Shown here: piece by piece, positions 1 through 6,653 of the stretch
Position numbering within the stretch: position 1 is the stretch's first letter
Layout: every line of letters starts with the position of its first letter
NCBI GenBank assembly: GCA_002308635.1
Contig: DBWG01000064.1
Coordinates: 1 to 6,653 of the forward strand
Length of the DNA: 6,653 nucleotides
Direction of reading: 5' to 3'
Source of the DNA: Ruminococcaceae bacterium UBA1244
GTDB lineage: Bacteria > Bacillota > Clostridia > Oscillospirales > Acutalibacteraceae
Position numbers and translations under genes: made by a program
The notes under the pieces: generated by a model
The model's database searches: none
What the model saw: only the letters and a program-made list of their open reading frames with translations
Told to the model about the DNA's origin: nothing

Positions 1-85
1 CAGCCAAAGTTTGGACGTGCAGTGACTAGCCAAAGCGCTCCGTAAGGAGCGTGACGCAGATGGTTGCTATGAAAGTTTCTGCGTT
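1..85. repeat. Intergenic repeat / tandem-hairpin element, cut by the window edge
   Basis: No recognisable gene lies here. The octamer AGCCAAAG occurs at 2-9 and again at 28-35, implying a 26-base unit (2-27) that restarts at 28 and then diverges; CCAAAGTTTGG (4-14) is itself palindromic. Two perfect-stem hairpins follow. The first pairs CGCTCC (36-41) with GGAGCG (46-51) around a GTAA loop, which is a GNRA tetraloop if the plus strand is transcribed. The second pairs ACGCAGA (54-60) with TCTGCGT (78-84) around 17 bases, abutting the stop codon of the FAD dehydrogenase gene. Neither strand shows a U-tract after a stem, so this is not a classical terminator, though it could still protect or end the operon's mRNA. 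A dispersed intergenic repeat or a small structured RNA are the alternatives. The pairing is seen directly; the role is inferred. Confidence 0.5.
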
Positions 86-1675
86 CTAAAGTTGGGTGCG
101 GCAGCTTGCCGCTGCGGATTTTATGCCGTCGACGGCGGCTGACATGATGCCTCCGGCATAGCCTGCACCTTCTCCGCATGGGTAAAGCCCTTTGAGAGAT
201 ACAGACTGCATATCGGAACCGCGCAGTATCCTTACAGGAGATGAACTTCGGCTCTCAACTGCCGTGAGTATCGCATCACCGTTTGAAAATCCCCGGAGCT
301 TTGTGTCCATCATCAGAATCCCGGCTCTCAGTGAGTCTGTCATGAATCCGGGAAGACATTTATCAAGAGATGTGAAGGTATATCCCGGCGTGTAGCTCGG
401 TATTACGGAACCCGCAGAAGTTGAAGACTGCTTTTTCAGAAAATCACATACCCTCTGCACAGGCGCTTTGTAGCCTCCGCCGCCTGTAATGAACGCCTGT
501 TCTTCAAGCCTCCGCTGCAGGGCAACTCCCGCAAGGATATCTTCACTGCCAAAATCAACGGTGTTTATTCCGACAAGAAGAGCGGAATTTGCGTTTGTTT
601 TGTCACGGGCAAATTCGCTCATGCCGTTTGTGACAAGCCTGCCGCTTTCGCTCGCTGCGGCAACCACTGTGCCGCCGGGACACATACAGAATGTGTAGAC
701 TCCTCTGCCGCCGGGCAGATGCACCGCAAGCTTGTAATCGGCGGCACCAAGCGCAGGATGACGGTAAAAATCACCGTACTGTGTGCGGTTGATGCTTTCT
801 TGAAGGTGTTCTATCCTTACGCCCATAGCAAAGGGCTTTTGTTCCATTTTTATGCCCTTGTTAAGGAGCATTTCAAAGGTATCTCTTGCGCTGTGGCCTA
901 TGGCAAGGATGATAACGTCAGTGTCTATGATCTCTTTTGAACCGTTGTGAGTTATCTCCGCACCCGCAACAGCACCGTTCTTTACTATTATGTCGGTAAG
1001 GCATGAACCAAAAAGGAAATCACCGCCCAGTGAGATTATCGTCTTCCGGATGTTGCGGACAGTAGTTTTAAGCTTGTCTGTGCCGATATGGGGCTTTGCA
1101 AGATAGAGTATCTCCTTTGGAGCGCCGTGAGCGGCAAATTCGTTAAGTACCTTGCGGATACTGCTGTCTTTTGTACCGGTGTTTAATTTTCCGTCAGAGA
1201 AAGTCCCTGCACCGCCCTCACCGAACTGGATGTTTGAGGAAGTATCAAGTATTCCTGTTCTGCGGAATTTTTCTACGTCTGAGGTTCGTTTGTCAACGTC
1301 CTGTCCTCTTTCAATGACTATCGGTTTTTGTCCCGACTGTGCAAGTATCAGCGCCGCAAAAAGTCCGCAGGGTCCCGAACCGATTATAACAGGGCGCTGC
1401 TTCATCGGAGGTGCTTTAGGTAGTTCAAATTTGTATTCGCTGACAACGGATGCCGTCCTGCACGATGAAGCAATGCGGGCTTCGTCACTGAATGTCTTTA
1501 TATCAAGTGACGCAAGAAAGTGTATCTGATTCTTTTTTCTTGCGTCGATGCTCCTTTTGTAAAGCGAAACGTGTTCGATGTCAGAAGGACGGATGCTGAG
1601 TTTTTTTGCCGCCGATTTTTTTAGAGTGTCGTCCGTATAGTCGAGCGGAAGTGTAATATCGTTAAGTCTTATCAT
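86..1675 (-). CDS. FAD-dependent dehydrogenase, COG2509 family
   Basis: This is a 529-residue soluble flavoprotein, full length for the COG2509 family of uncharacterised FAD-dependent dehydrogenases. Residues 1-90 form the family's N-terminal alpha/beta module. A Rossmann FAD-binding fold follows, with GSGPCG at 99-104 and the ribose-binding acid E122 closing the second strand. The family signature NIQFGEGGAGTFSDGKL spans 148-164. Further conserved blocks are LAIGHSARDTFEML (257-270), GVRIEH (285-290), RGVYTFCMCPGG (324-335), NGMS (350-353) and the FAD-closing GLYPCGEGAGYAGGI (496-510). No signal peptide or membrane segment is visible, so it should be cytoplasmic. The ATG is preceded by AGGTG (1681-1685) at 5 bases, and the stop is TAG. 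It lies 39 bases downstream of the HI0933-type flavoprotein gene on the same strand with no credible promoter between, so the two are probably co-transcribed. Family membership is secure; substrate and electron partner are unknown. Confidence 0.93.
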   Translation of the reverse strand: MIRLNDITLPLDYTDDTLKKSAAKKLSIRPSDIEHVSLYKRSIDARKKNQIHFLASLDIKTFSDEARIASSCRTASVVSEYKFELPKAPPMKQRPVIIGSGPCGLFAALILAQSGQKPIVIERGQDVDKRTSDVEKFRRTGILDTSSNIQFGEGGAGTFSDGKLNTGTKDSSIRKVLNEFAAHGAPKEILYLAKPHIGTDKLKTTVRNIRKTIISLGGDFLFGSCLTDIIVKNGAVAGAEITHNGSKEIIDTDVIILAIGHSARDTFEMLLNKGIKMEQKPFAMGVRIEHLQESINRTQYGDFYRHPALGAADYKLAVHLPGGRGVYTFCMCPGGTVVAAASESGRLVTNGMSEFARDKTNANSALLVGINTVDFGSEDILAGVALQRRLEEQAFITGGGGYKAPVQRVCDFLKKQSSTSAGSVIPSYTPGYTFTSLDKCLPGFMTDSLRAGILMMDTKLRGFSNGDAILTAVESRSSSPVRILRGSDMQSVSLKGLYPCGEGAGYAGGIMSAAVDGIKSAAASCRTQL

Positions 1676-1714
1676 AATATCACCTGCAAATATAGATCTG
1701 TGATGTCAAAAAGT

Positions 1715-2959
1715 TCAGGCATTTTCTGCGGCAAGGAGACCGCTGCCGATTGCAAAATGCAGATTGAAGCCTCCGCAGTCGCCGTCAGCGTCAAGTAGCT
1801 CTCCGCATACAAAAAGGTTTTTATATTTCCGGCTCATCAGAGAACATGGATCAATATACTCTGAGCCTATGCCGCCTGCACAGACCTGAGCGGTGCGGAA
1901 ATCATCAGACCTTATCGGCGTGAATATCAGCTTTTTTGAAGCGGATGCAAGCTGTTTTATGTTGTGCGGAGTAAGAGAGGAGCATTTTTTTCCGGAAAGT
2001 CCGCAGTATCCCGCAATTACTGACGCAAGCTTTGAGTTGAGCGCTCCGGAGAATATCGTATCAGCATTTTCGCTGCTGCGGAGCTTTTTTATACCTTCGA
2101 GGTATGCGCACACATCACGGAAGGAATAGTCCTTTAATACGTCTGCGGCAATGCTTATTTCCCTGTATTTTGTTCCGTTTATGCTTCCGCAGAAAAAGAA
2201 CTCGCTGACATAGCGTGAAAGTTCAAAAACACATATACCCGAAAGTCCGTGTTCACTGAACTGGATCTCGCCTTCACGGGAGAGTATTTTCTTCCCGTCA
2301 GCAAGCAGAGTCACTGTCCCTGCCGCACGGACGCCCTTTAGTGCCGTATATTTTTCTTTGGCAGTTATGGGACAAAGAGACGGAAAGACCGGAGTTGATC
2401 TTATTCCCATATCTTCAAGCAGTTTTGCGCCGCTGCCGTCAGAGCCGAGTGAGGGAGAAGCCTTTGAACCCGCTGCAATGACGAGATATTCAGACGATAT
2501 CACAAGTCCGTCTGAGCTTATGGTGAACCGTCCGTTCTCTTTTTTTATTGATACGGCTGAAAATCCGCATATCTCTTCAACATTTCTGCGGCGGCACTCA
2601 CTTCTCAGGGCATCAAGGATAGTCGAAGCCTGATTGCTGTAAGGGTAGAGCCGTCCTTCCCTGTCCGAGCGGAGAAGAACACCGAGTCCGGCAAAAAAAT
2701 CTTTCAGGTCACTCACCGAAAAGCGGGAAATTACGGATCCGATGATATTTTTGTCTCCGTGATAGTGTTCAGGTGAGACGTTTTCGTTTGAGATATTGCA
2801 TCTGCCGTTACCTGTGGCAAGAAGCTTTCTGCCTGTGCGTTCCTGTTTTTCAATGATAACCGTGCTTCCGCTGCCGAGCCTGCGTGAAAAACCTATTGCA
2901 GCGGCATGACCTGCCGCACCGCCGCCCAGAACGGCAGCACGGACCTTTTTGATCTCCAT
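1715..2959 (-). CDS. HI0933/BaiN-family FAD-binding oxidoreductase
   Basis: This 414-residue flavoprotein has the usual length of the HI0933 family (relatives include E. coli YhiN and clostridial BaiN). The FAD Rossmann motif GGGAAG is at 12-17, with E37 at the end of the second strand. The family hallmark GRKLLATGNGRCNISN is at 43-58. Other blocks are AAGSKASPSLGSDGSG (162-177), FPSLCPIT (192-199), EGEIQFSEHGLSG (229-241), and the C-terminal AGGIGSEYIDP (361-371) and GELLDADGDCGGFNLHFAIG (386-405), which close the FAD site. No signal peptide or transmembrane helix is evident. The ATG has GGAGGG (2965-2970) at 5 bases and the stop is TGA. It is the first gene of a probable two-gene flavoprotein operon with its own promoter. 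Databases often call this family aminoacetone oxidase, and BaiN has been linked to bile-acid metabolism, but neither activity can be assigned here. The family is certain, the reaction is not. Confidence 0.93.
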   Translation of the reverse strand: MEIKKVRAAVLGGGAAGHAAAIGFSRRLGSGSTVIIEKQERTGRKLLATGNGRCNISNENVSPEHYHGDKNIIGSVISRFSVSDLKDFFAGLGVLLRSDREGRLYPYSNQASTILDALRSECRRRNVEEICGFSAVSIKKENGRFTISSDGLVISSEYLVIAAGSKASPSLGSDGSGAKLLEDMGIRSTPVFPSLCPITAKEKYTALKGVRAAGTVTLLADGKKILSREGEIQFSEHGLSGICVFELSRYVSEFFFCGSINGTKYREISIAADVLKDYSFRDVCAYLEGIKKLRSSENADTIFSGALNSKLASVIAGYCGLSGKKCSSLTPHNIKQLASASKKLIFTPIRSDDFRTAQVCAGGIGSEYIDPCSLMSRKYKNLFVCGELLDADGDCGGFNLHFAIGSGLLAAENA

Positions 2960-2986
2960 AATATCCCTCCGTCCGATAATACATCC

Positions 2987-3015
2987 ATAATATCATATCC
3001 CGCCGCAAACATCAA
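2987..3015 (-). promoter_or_regulatory. Probable sigma-A promoter of the flavoprotein operon
   Basis: On the minus strand there is a -35 box TTGATG (3010-3015), a 17-base spacer, and a -10 box TATTAT (2987-2992; 5 of 6 consensus). TGA directly before the -10 makes it an extended -10 (TGn). Transcription would start near 2980, giving a leader of about 20 bases that contains GGAGGG. The promoter sits between the terminator of the upstream cyclase gene and the first flavoprotein gene, so the operon is likely transcribed independently. Confidence 0.6.
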
Positions 3016-3036
3016 GCACAGAGCCTGAACTTACTT

Positions 3037-3057
3037 GAGTGTGGAGTGTTGAGTGCG
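3037..3057. repeat. Three tandem imperfect 7-bp repeats upstream of the operon promoter
   Basis: Three consecutive heptamers share GAGTG: gagtgtg (3037-3043), gagtgtt (3044-3050) and gagtgcg (3051-3057). They lie about 22 bases upstream of the proposed -35 box, where an activator could bind. The period of 7 is not helical, so a multimeric operator is only one option; a simple-sequence remnant is equally possible. Confidence 0.45.
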
Positions 3058-3076
3058 GTTATATTGTTCGGAACCC

Positions 3077-3114
3077 AAAAAGGCTCATTCTCCGTTTTGG
3101 AAAATGAGCCTTTT
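3077..3114 (-). terminator. Rho-independent terminator of the GGDEF gene
   Basis: A 12-bp perfect stem pairs 3078-3089 with 3103-3114 (GGCTC/GAGCC core flanked by A/T pairs). It extends past one C-A mismatch by three more pairs, leaving a 5-base loop. Read on the minus strand, the hairpin begins 12 bases after the TAA stop of the cyclase gene and its 3' arm ends in a run of five T (complement of 3077-3081). The A-rich 5' arm lets it act on the plus strand too, but no plus-strand gene leads into it. Confidence 0.85.
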
Positions 3115-3126
3115 GAACATAATATC

Positions 3127-6100
3127 TTATTCATTTTTGTCCCAGACGCTGTAATTGGACTTTTCGCTTTTCTTTACGGAGTAGAGCTTGTTGTCGGCAT
3201 GCTTGAGGGCAATATCCATAGACTCACGGTCATATCTGTCCATAGAAGCAATACCTATCGAACACGACAGGCGGTTCTCGACAGAAATATCGACACTTCC
3301 CTTTACAGCTTTTTCAATATCGCTGATAAAGTTGTTGCTGAGATCGATCTGCCGGTATATTTCTTTTGCGGCTTCTATGCCGTCCTCAATACTGCACCCC
3401 GGAAGTATCATCAGGAATTCATCACCGCCGTAGCGGACAATGTAGCCCTTGTCTCCGGCAACACGCTCAAACAGCCTTGAAAATGCTTTAAGCACAACGT
3501 CTCCTACTGCGTGTCCGAAGGTATCGTTGCACGGTTTGAAGTTATCAAGATCTATATAAAGTACGGTTGCGGGGATATTTTCCTTTTTGCCGGAATTTAC
3601 AAGATTTTCATAATCATCGACCTGCTTTGCAAAGCCCTGACGGTTGAACAGACCGGTAAGAAGATCAGTAACTGCACTTTGCTGGAGTTTTATGTTCATC
3701 TGTCTGATCTCATCCCTTGCCTTCAGCCGGTAGAGTGTATCGTTGAGCTGGCGGAGAGCAAATTTGAAGATAGTGATGTCGTTTCTGTCAATAAAGGATA
3801 TGCTGTTTGTCATGTTGTCGTGAAGCTCGATGGCTGCGATCATATATCCCGAAAGCGTATCGTCCACCGAAAGCGGGACGCAGCCGAATGATACTATATT
3901 GTTCACTCCGAAGGCGGAAACTATCGGAGTAAGATCATAGAATTCACGGTCATATCTTGATGCGATAAATTCTTTTTTGTGCTTTGTGAGATATGCAGTC
4001 ATGTTTTCAAGTTTTTCGTCCGTGAGCTTTATGTCTCCGCATATAAAGCGCACGACCGGCTTCTGATCTGCAATCTCGACAAACAGTATGCTGTCAAGGT
4101 TGTAATTGTTCTGCAGCGTTACCATAGAGTTTTCGATAACATCGCTGATGGTATAGCTTTCCTTGTTGATAAGCTCCTGCCATGCAACAAGAAAATCAAT
4201 GCCCTTTGTCTTGTCGGCAAGCATCATTTCCATCTCACCAAGCTGTACGAGTTCTTCGATCTGGTATTTGTTTATGCCTGTCAGCGGCAGAGGGACATAT
4301 TTTGTGATGAGCGGCTGTTTGTGTATCCTTGCAAACAGTATTTCTTCCTTGTGTTTGTAGCCTTTTCCGTTGCAGAAATCCATGCAGGCTTCAAGTATCT
4401 CCTGAGCCTTTTCCTGTTCATTCTGTTTTTCATAGAGATCTGCCTGTTCAAGTGCAAACATAGTATAAACAAAAAACTGGAGTCCGTCGGAACGCAGCAT
4501 GTGATATCTTGCCTTGTCAAAATATTTTTGTGCAAGCTCGATATTGTCAGCTTTTTCAAGAAGTCCGCAGTCAAAGTAGTAGAAGAACAGATCATCGTCC
4601 CAGAGGAAATAGTTTGGTTCTCCGTCCGGGAACAGGACATGGTGGAGAACACGCTCCATCTTGTTAAGATAGAAATGTGCATTGTAATCTATGCCCATCT
4701 TATAGCTGCAATAAGCGAGCATACCGTAGATCTTTGACATATTGCAGATATTCATACGGTTCTTTTTGATAGAGCGCAGAAGCTTTACACAGCAGACAAG
4801 GTGACTGTAAGCCGTTTCATAGTTATCTGCAAGGATAGCGTTTGTTGCCATGTTGTAGAGAGTTTCGGCAACAAAGTAGTATTTCTTTTTGTTAAAGAAG
4901 ATATTGAGCGCCTTGTTGAAATAATCATTCGCAAGGGTGAACTGTTCGCTTACTATGCGGTTAAAGCCGAGACCGTTGTAGATATTTGCTTCCTCTACGG
5001 TGTCGTTCTGGCGCTCGATGATCTCAAGACATTTTTTGTAATAATAATCGACAAATCCGAAGCAGCCGTATCCCTGAGCCATAAAAACGCTTTTGCGCCA
5101 TGCTGCGATTATCAGGCGTTCGTTGTTGAGCATTTCTGCAAGTTTCATTGCCTGTTTAAAATATCTGGTCTCTTCAAGGGTCTGGTTATCGCTGGTATAG
5201 TTTTCCTTTTCGTTTCCGCAGCCGAAGAAGAGTATATGGGCAAGGTGGTTATATGCCTTATATTCCATTGCTTTTTGGGCGAAGCGGTCTATCTCATCGC
5301 CCTCGAATTTTTTGTCCCATCGGTATGTATTGTTCCAGCTGTCGAGGGAATAGATATAATAAAGGAGCTGCGCACGGAAAACATATATTTCCGACCCCAT
5401 TTTCTGAGCTATTTTCATACACATCTCGCCGTTTTTTTCCGCAAGGCTGCGCTGACCCTCAAAGCTTTCGCAAAGGGCAAGGATATAATAATATCTGAAT
5501 GAATATTTCAGGTTGGGGTGTCTTGTATTTACATTTTTGAGCTTTTCGCACATTATCAGCGCATTTGTGATGTTTCTGTCATAAAGAGAGGCAGTTGCAT
5601 AAAGCGTATAAAACTGAGCGCGGTTTTTTGTGCTGATACTGATCTTTTCGGCGGACAGCTTATTGTACAGTATTTTGAGATAATACATTGCCTGCTTGAC
5701 AGCGAGGGTCTGTATCATATTGTTTATCATAGTCAGATAGTTTGGAAGCTCCGCCATCACAGGCTCGAAGCTTTCAGCGATATTGACATTTGTCTGTGCA
5801 TCCTGAACGTTCCAGTCCAGCATATAGTTGAGATCCTCGATCCTTCTGACAAGCGCCGCCCAGCGGGGCAGGGTATAAGCAGGCAGGACATAAGCCTCGT
5901 TGTAATTTGCGAGGAAAGAAATATTCTGATAACTCTTTGATATGAACTCATACAAAAAATTCAGTGTGGAATTTTCCGAAAGATGCAGTCTGTTGAGGAC
6001 GAGGAACAGAGTGTGTTCCCTTGAAACATACGCAAAGAGCTTTGCGAGAGAATCGGCAAAGCGTTTGAGTTCATAGTCTGTTTCGACAACGATGATATCC

Positions 6101-6459
6101 TCAGTTCTTTTGCATTTTCCAGTCATGATATATGATTCAAGAACAGGGCGGTGGAGATAATAGACCTCTGCTTTTTTAAGAAATTCAGAAACGGGGACGC
6201 TGTAGTAATATTTGAAGTATATTTGTTTTATCCAGCCCAGAAAAGGCTCATAGGCCTCCTGCATTTTTGCCGCAGAAAATTCATGGTAGAGCAGTTCGAT
6301 CCTGAGCCGGCTTTTTGAAACAGCTTCCTGGATATTTTCCACATGAACATTAAGGGTATTGTAGTGTTTTACAAACAGAATACTGCTGTGCTTCATTTCC
6401 AGACCGTGGATGATCGAATCGACGATTTTTTTGGTATAAAGCTGAGAATATGATTCCAT
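3127..6459 (-). CDS. Large cytoplasmic diguanylate cyclase: pseudo-STAND ATPase, TPR, GAF and GGDEF
   Basis: From the chosen start this protein has 1110 residues and makes c-di-GMP from two GTP. Residues 1-235 resemble a MalT/AAA_16-type ATPase: a YEPFLGWIKQ block (70-79) and a Walker-B-like LFLVLNRLHLSE (151-162), where the usual DD is NR. The expected P-loop near 25-40 has no GxxxxGK[ST]. About 240-710 is helical with TPR-like repeats, clearest at 281-311, 491-525, 531-564, 575-607, 624-654 and 664-696. A GAF-like domain covers about 768-910 and a helical linker 903-930. The GGDEF domain has DLLTGLFNR (932-940), metal ligand D970, guanine contacts N978 and D987, and GGDEF at 1011-1015, so catalysis looks intact. 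The inhibitory RxxD site is GDKG (1002-1005), hence absent. No signal peptide or membrane helix is seen. The longest open frame begins at 6558, but that ATG has no ribosome binding site and lies upstream of the probable transcription start. The input signal is unknown. Confidence 0.92.
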   Translation of the reverse strand: MESYSQLYTKKIVDSIIHGLEMKHSSILFVKHYNTLNVHVENIQEAVSKSRLRIELLYHEFSAAKMQEAYEPFLGWIKQIYFKYYYSVPVSEFLKKAEVYYLHRPVLESYIMTGKCKRTEDIIVVETDYELKRFADSLAKLFAYVSREHTLFLVLNRLHLSENSTLNFLYEFISKSYQNISFLANYNEAYVLPAYTLPRWAALVRRIEDLNYMLDWNVQDAQTNVNIAESFEPVMAELPNYLTMINNMIQTLAVKQAMYYLKILYNKLSAEKISISTKNRAQFYTLYATASLYDRNITNALIMCEKLKNVNTRHPNLKYSFRYYYILALCESFEGQRSLAEKNGEMCMKIAQKMGSEIYVFRAQLLYYIYSLDSWNNTYRWDKKFEGDEIDRFAQKAMEYKAYNHLAHILFFGCGNEKENYTSDNQTLEETRYFKQAMKLAEMLNNERLIIAAWRKSVFMAQGYGCFGFVDYYYKKCLEIIERQNDTVEEANIYNGLGFNRIVSEQFTLANDYFNKALNIFFNKKKYYFVAETLYNMATNAILADNYETAYSHLVCCVKLLRSIKKNRMNICNMSKIYGMLAYCSYKMGIDYNAHFYLNKMERVLHHVLFPDGEPNYFLWDDDLFFYYFDCGLLEKADNIELAQKYFDKARYHMLRSDGLQFFVYTMFALEQADLYEKQNEQEKAQEILEACMDFCNGKGYKHKEEILFARIHKQPLITKYVPLPLTGINKYQIEELVQLGEMEMMLADKTKGIDFLVAWQELINKESYTISDVIENSMVTLQNNYNLDSILFVEIADQKPVVRFICGDIKLTDEKLENMTAYLTKHKKEFIASRYDREFYDLTPIVSAFGVNNIVSFGCVPLSVDDTLSGYMIAAIELHDNMTNSISFIDRNDITIFKFALRQLNDTLYRLKARDEIRQMNIKLQQSAVTDLLTGLFNRQGFAKQVDDYENLVNSGKKENIPATVLYIDLDNFKPCNDTFGHAVGDVVLKAFSRLFERVAGDKGYIVRYGGDEFLMILPGCSIEDGIEAAKEIYRQIDLSNNFISDIEKAVKGSVDISVENRLSCSIGIASMDRYDRESMDIALKHADNKLYSVKKSEKSNYSVWDKNE

Positions 6460-6467
6460 ATATCCGA

Positions 6468-6472
6468 CCTCC
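6468..6472 (-). promoter_or_regulatory. Ribosome binding site that sets the start of the GGDEF gene
   Basis: GGAGG on the minus strand lies 8 bases before the ATG at 6457-6459 (protein begins MESYSQLYTKK). The upstream in-frame ATG at 6556-6558 is preceded by GGTTGTGTTAAA, with no usable Shine-Dalgarno sequence. This is the main reason for choosing the shorter protein. Confidence 0.8.
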
Positions 6473-6537
6473 GAAATTAAGACATGATCTTTGATTGGTG
6501 TAATATCTTGTACGGGACACATCCAAGCCGCAAAAAT

Positions 6538-6543
6538 ATTATA
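6538..6543 (-). promoter_or_regulatory. Probable -10 box of the GGDEF gene promoter
   Basis: A perfect TATAAT is present on the minus strand in an AT-rich stretch. No good -35 lies at 17 bases; the nearest is TTGTGT at a spacing of 19 (3 of 6 matches). Transcription would start near 6531, giving a leader of about 70 bases ahead of the ATG at 6459. This would leave the upstream ATG at 6558 outside the mRNA, in agreement with the ribosome binding site. Confidence 0.45.
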
Positions 6544-6653
6544 ACTATACAAATACATTTTAACACAACCGATACATCTTATTAAATTATCTATTTGTTA
6601 AATTTGTTTGTACTATTTATAAACAAAGCAAAGGCTGCTGTCGTTACGGCAGG

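Noticed and set aside
1..45. Plus-strand open frame QPKFGRAVTSQSAP ending in TAA, possibly the tail of a convergent gene
   Set aside because: Only 14 codons are visible, they fall in the repeat/hairpin element, and they show no protein-family signal. The left flank would be needed to decide.
1704..1709. Perfect -35 hexamer TTGACA (minus strand) in the gap before the COG2509 gene
   Set aside because: No -10 hexamer lies 16-18 bases downstream; the 17-base position reads CAGGTG, which overlaps the ribosome binding site. An internal promoter is not supported.
3979..4737. Long plus-strand open frame of 252 codons opposite the cyclase gene
   Set aside because: It is antisense to the TPR/GAF part of a clearly real gene, is rich in Cys, Phe and Val as expected from reverse-complemented codons, and matches no family I recognise.
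4801..5502. Plus-strand open frame of 233 codons with hydrophobic stretches that look membrane-like
   Set aside because: It is the complement of the TPR region; the apparent hydrophobicity comes from reading Lys/Glu/Tyr-rich codons backwards.
6594..6608. TTTGTT repeated at 6594-6599 and 6603-6608 as a possible operator of the cyclase gene
   Set aside because: The surrounding DNA is almost all A and T, so such short matches are expected by chance.
6611..6653. GC-richer right edge as a possible terminator or gene end of an upstream neighbour
   Set aside because: Only a 4-bp CTGC/GCAG pairing with a long loop can be drawn and no reading frame is recognisable, so nothing can be supported.

Overview
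The window looks like chromosomal DNA of a low-to-mid-GC Gram-positive anaerobe, most likely a Clostridia / Oscillospiraceae member close to Ruminococcus. This rests on strong GGAGG-type ribosome binding sites, sigma-A-like promoter hexamers, two flavoprotein families common in gut Clostridia, and a very large cytoplasmic TPR/GGDEF regulator. The genus is an inference from style; no marker gene is present.

All three real genes lie on the minus strand, so the window reads right to left. The right part (3127-6459) is one gene for a soluble protein of about 1110 residues. It has an N-terminal region resembling an eroded MalT/AAA_16-type (STAND) ATPase, a long TPR-like helical middle, a GAF-like domain and an apparently intact GGDEF diguanylate cyclase domain. 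A perfect TATAAT and a strong GGAGG ribosome binding site argue for a start 33 codons inside the longest open frame. The gene ends in a hairpin terminator at 3078-3114.

The left part is a probable two-gene operon. First is an HI0933/BaiN-family flavoprotein (1715-2959), behind its own promoter at 2987-3015. After 39 bases comes a COG2509-type FAD-dependent dehydrogenase (86-1675), with its own ribosome binding site but no convincing promoter. Both have complete dinucleotide-binding and family signature motifs; neither has a firmly assigned substrate.

The first 85 bases hold no recognisable gene. They carry a direct repeat with an implied 26-base period and two consecutive perfect-stem hairpins, which may be a dispersed repeat or structured RNA element. 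The 95 bases at the right end are AT-rich and contain nothing I can name.

The most unusual object is the large cyclase: a transcription-regulator-like sensory front end (pseudo-ATPase plus TPR) coupled to c-di-GMP synthesis. I see no RNA genes, CRISPR, insertion sequences, defence genes or phage genes.
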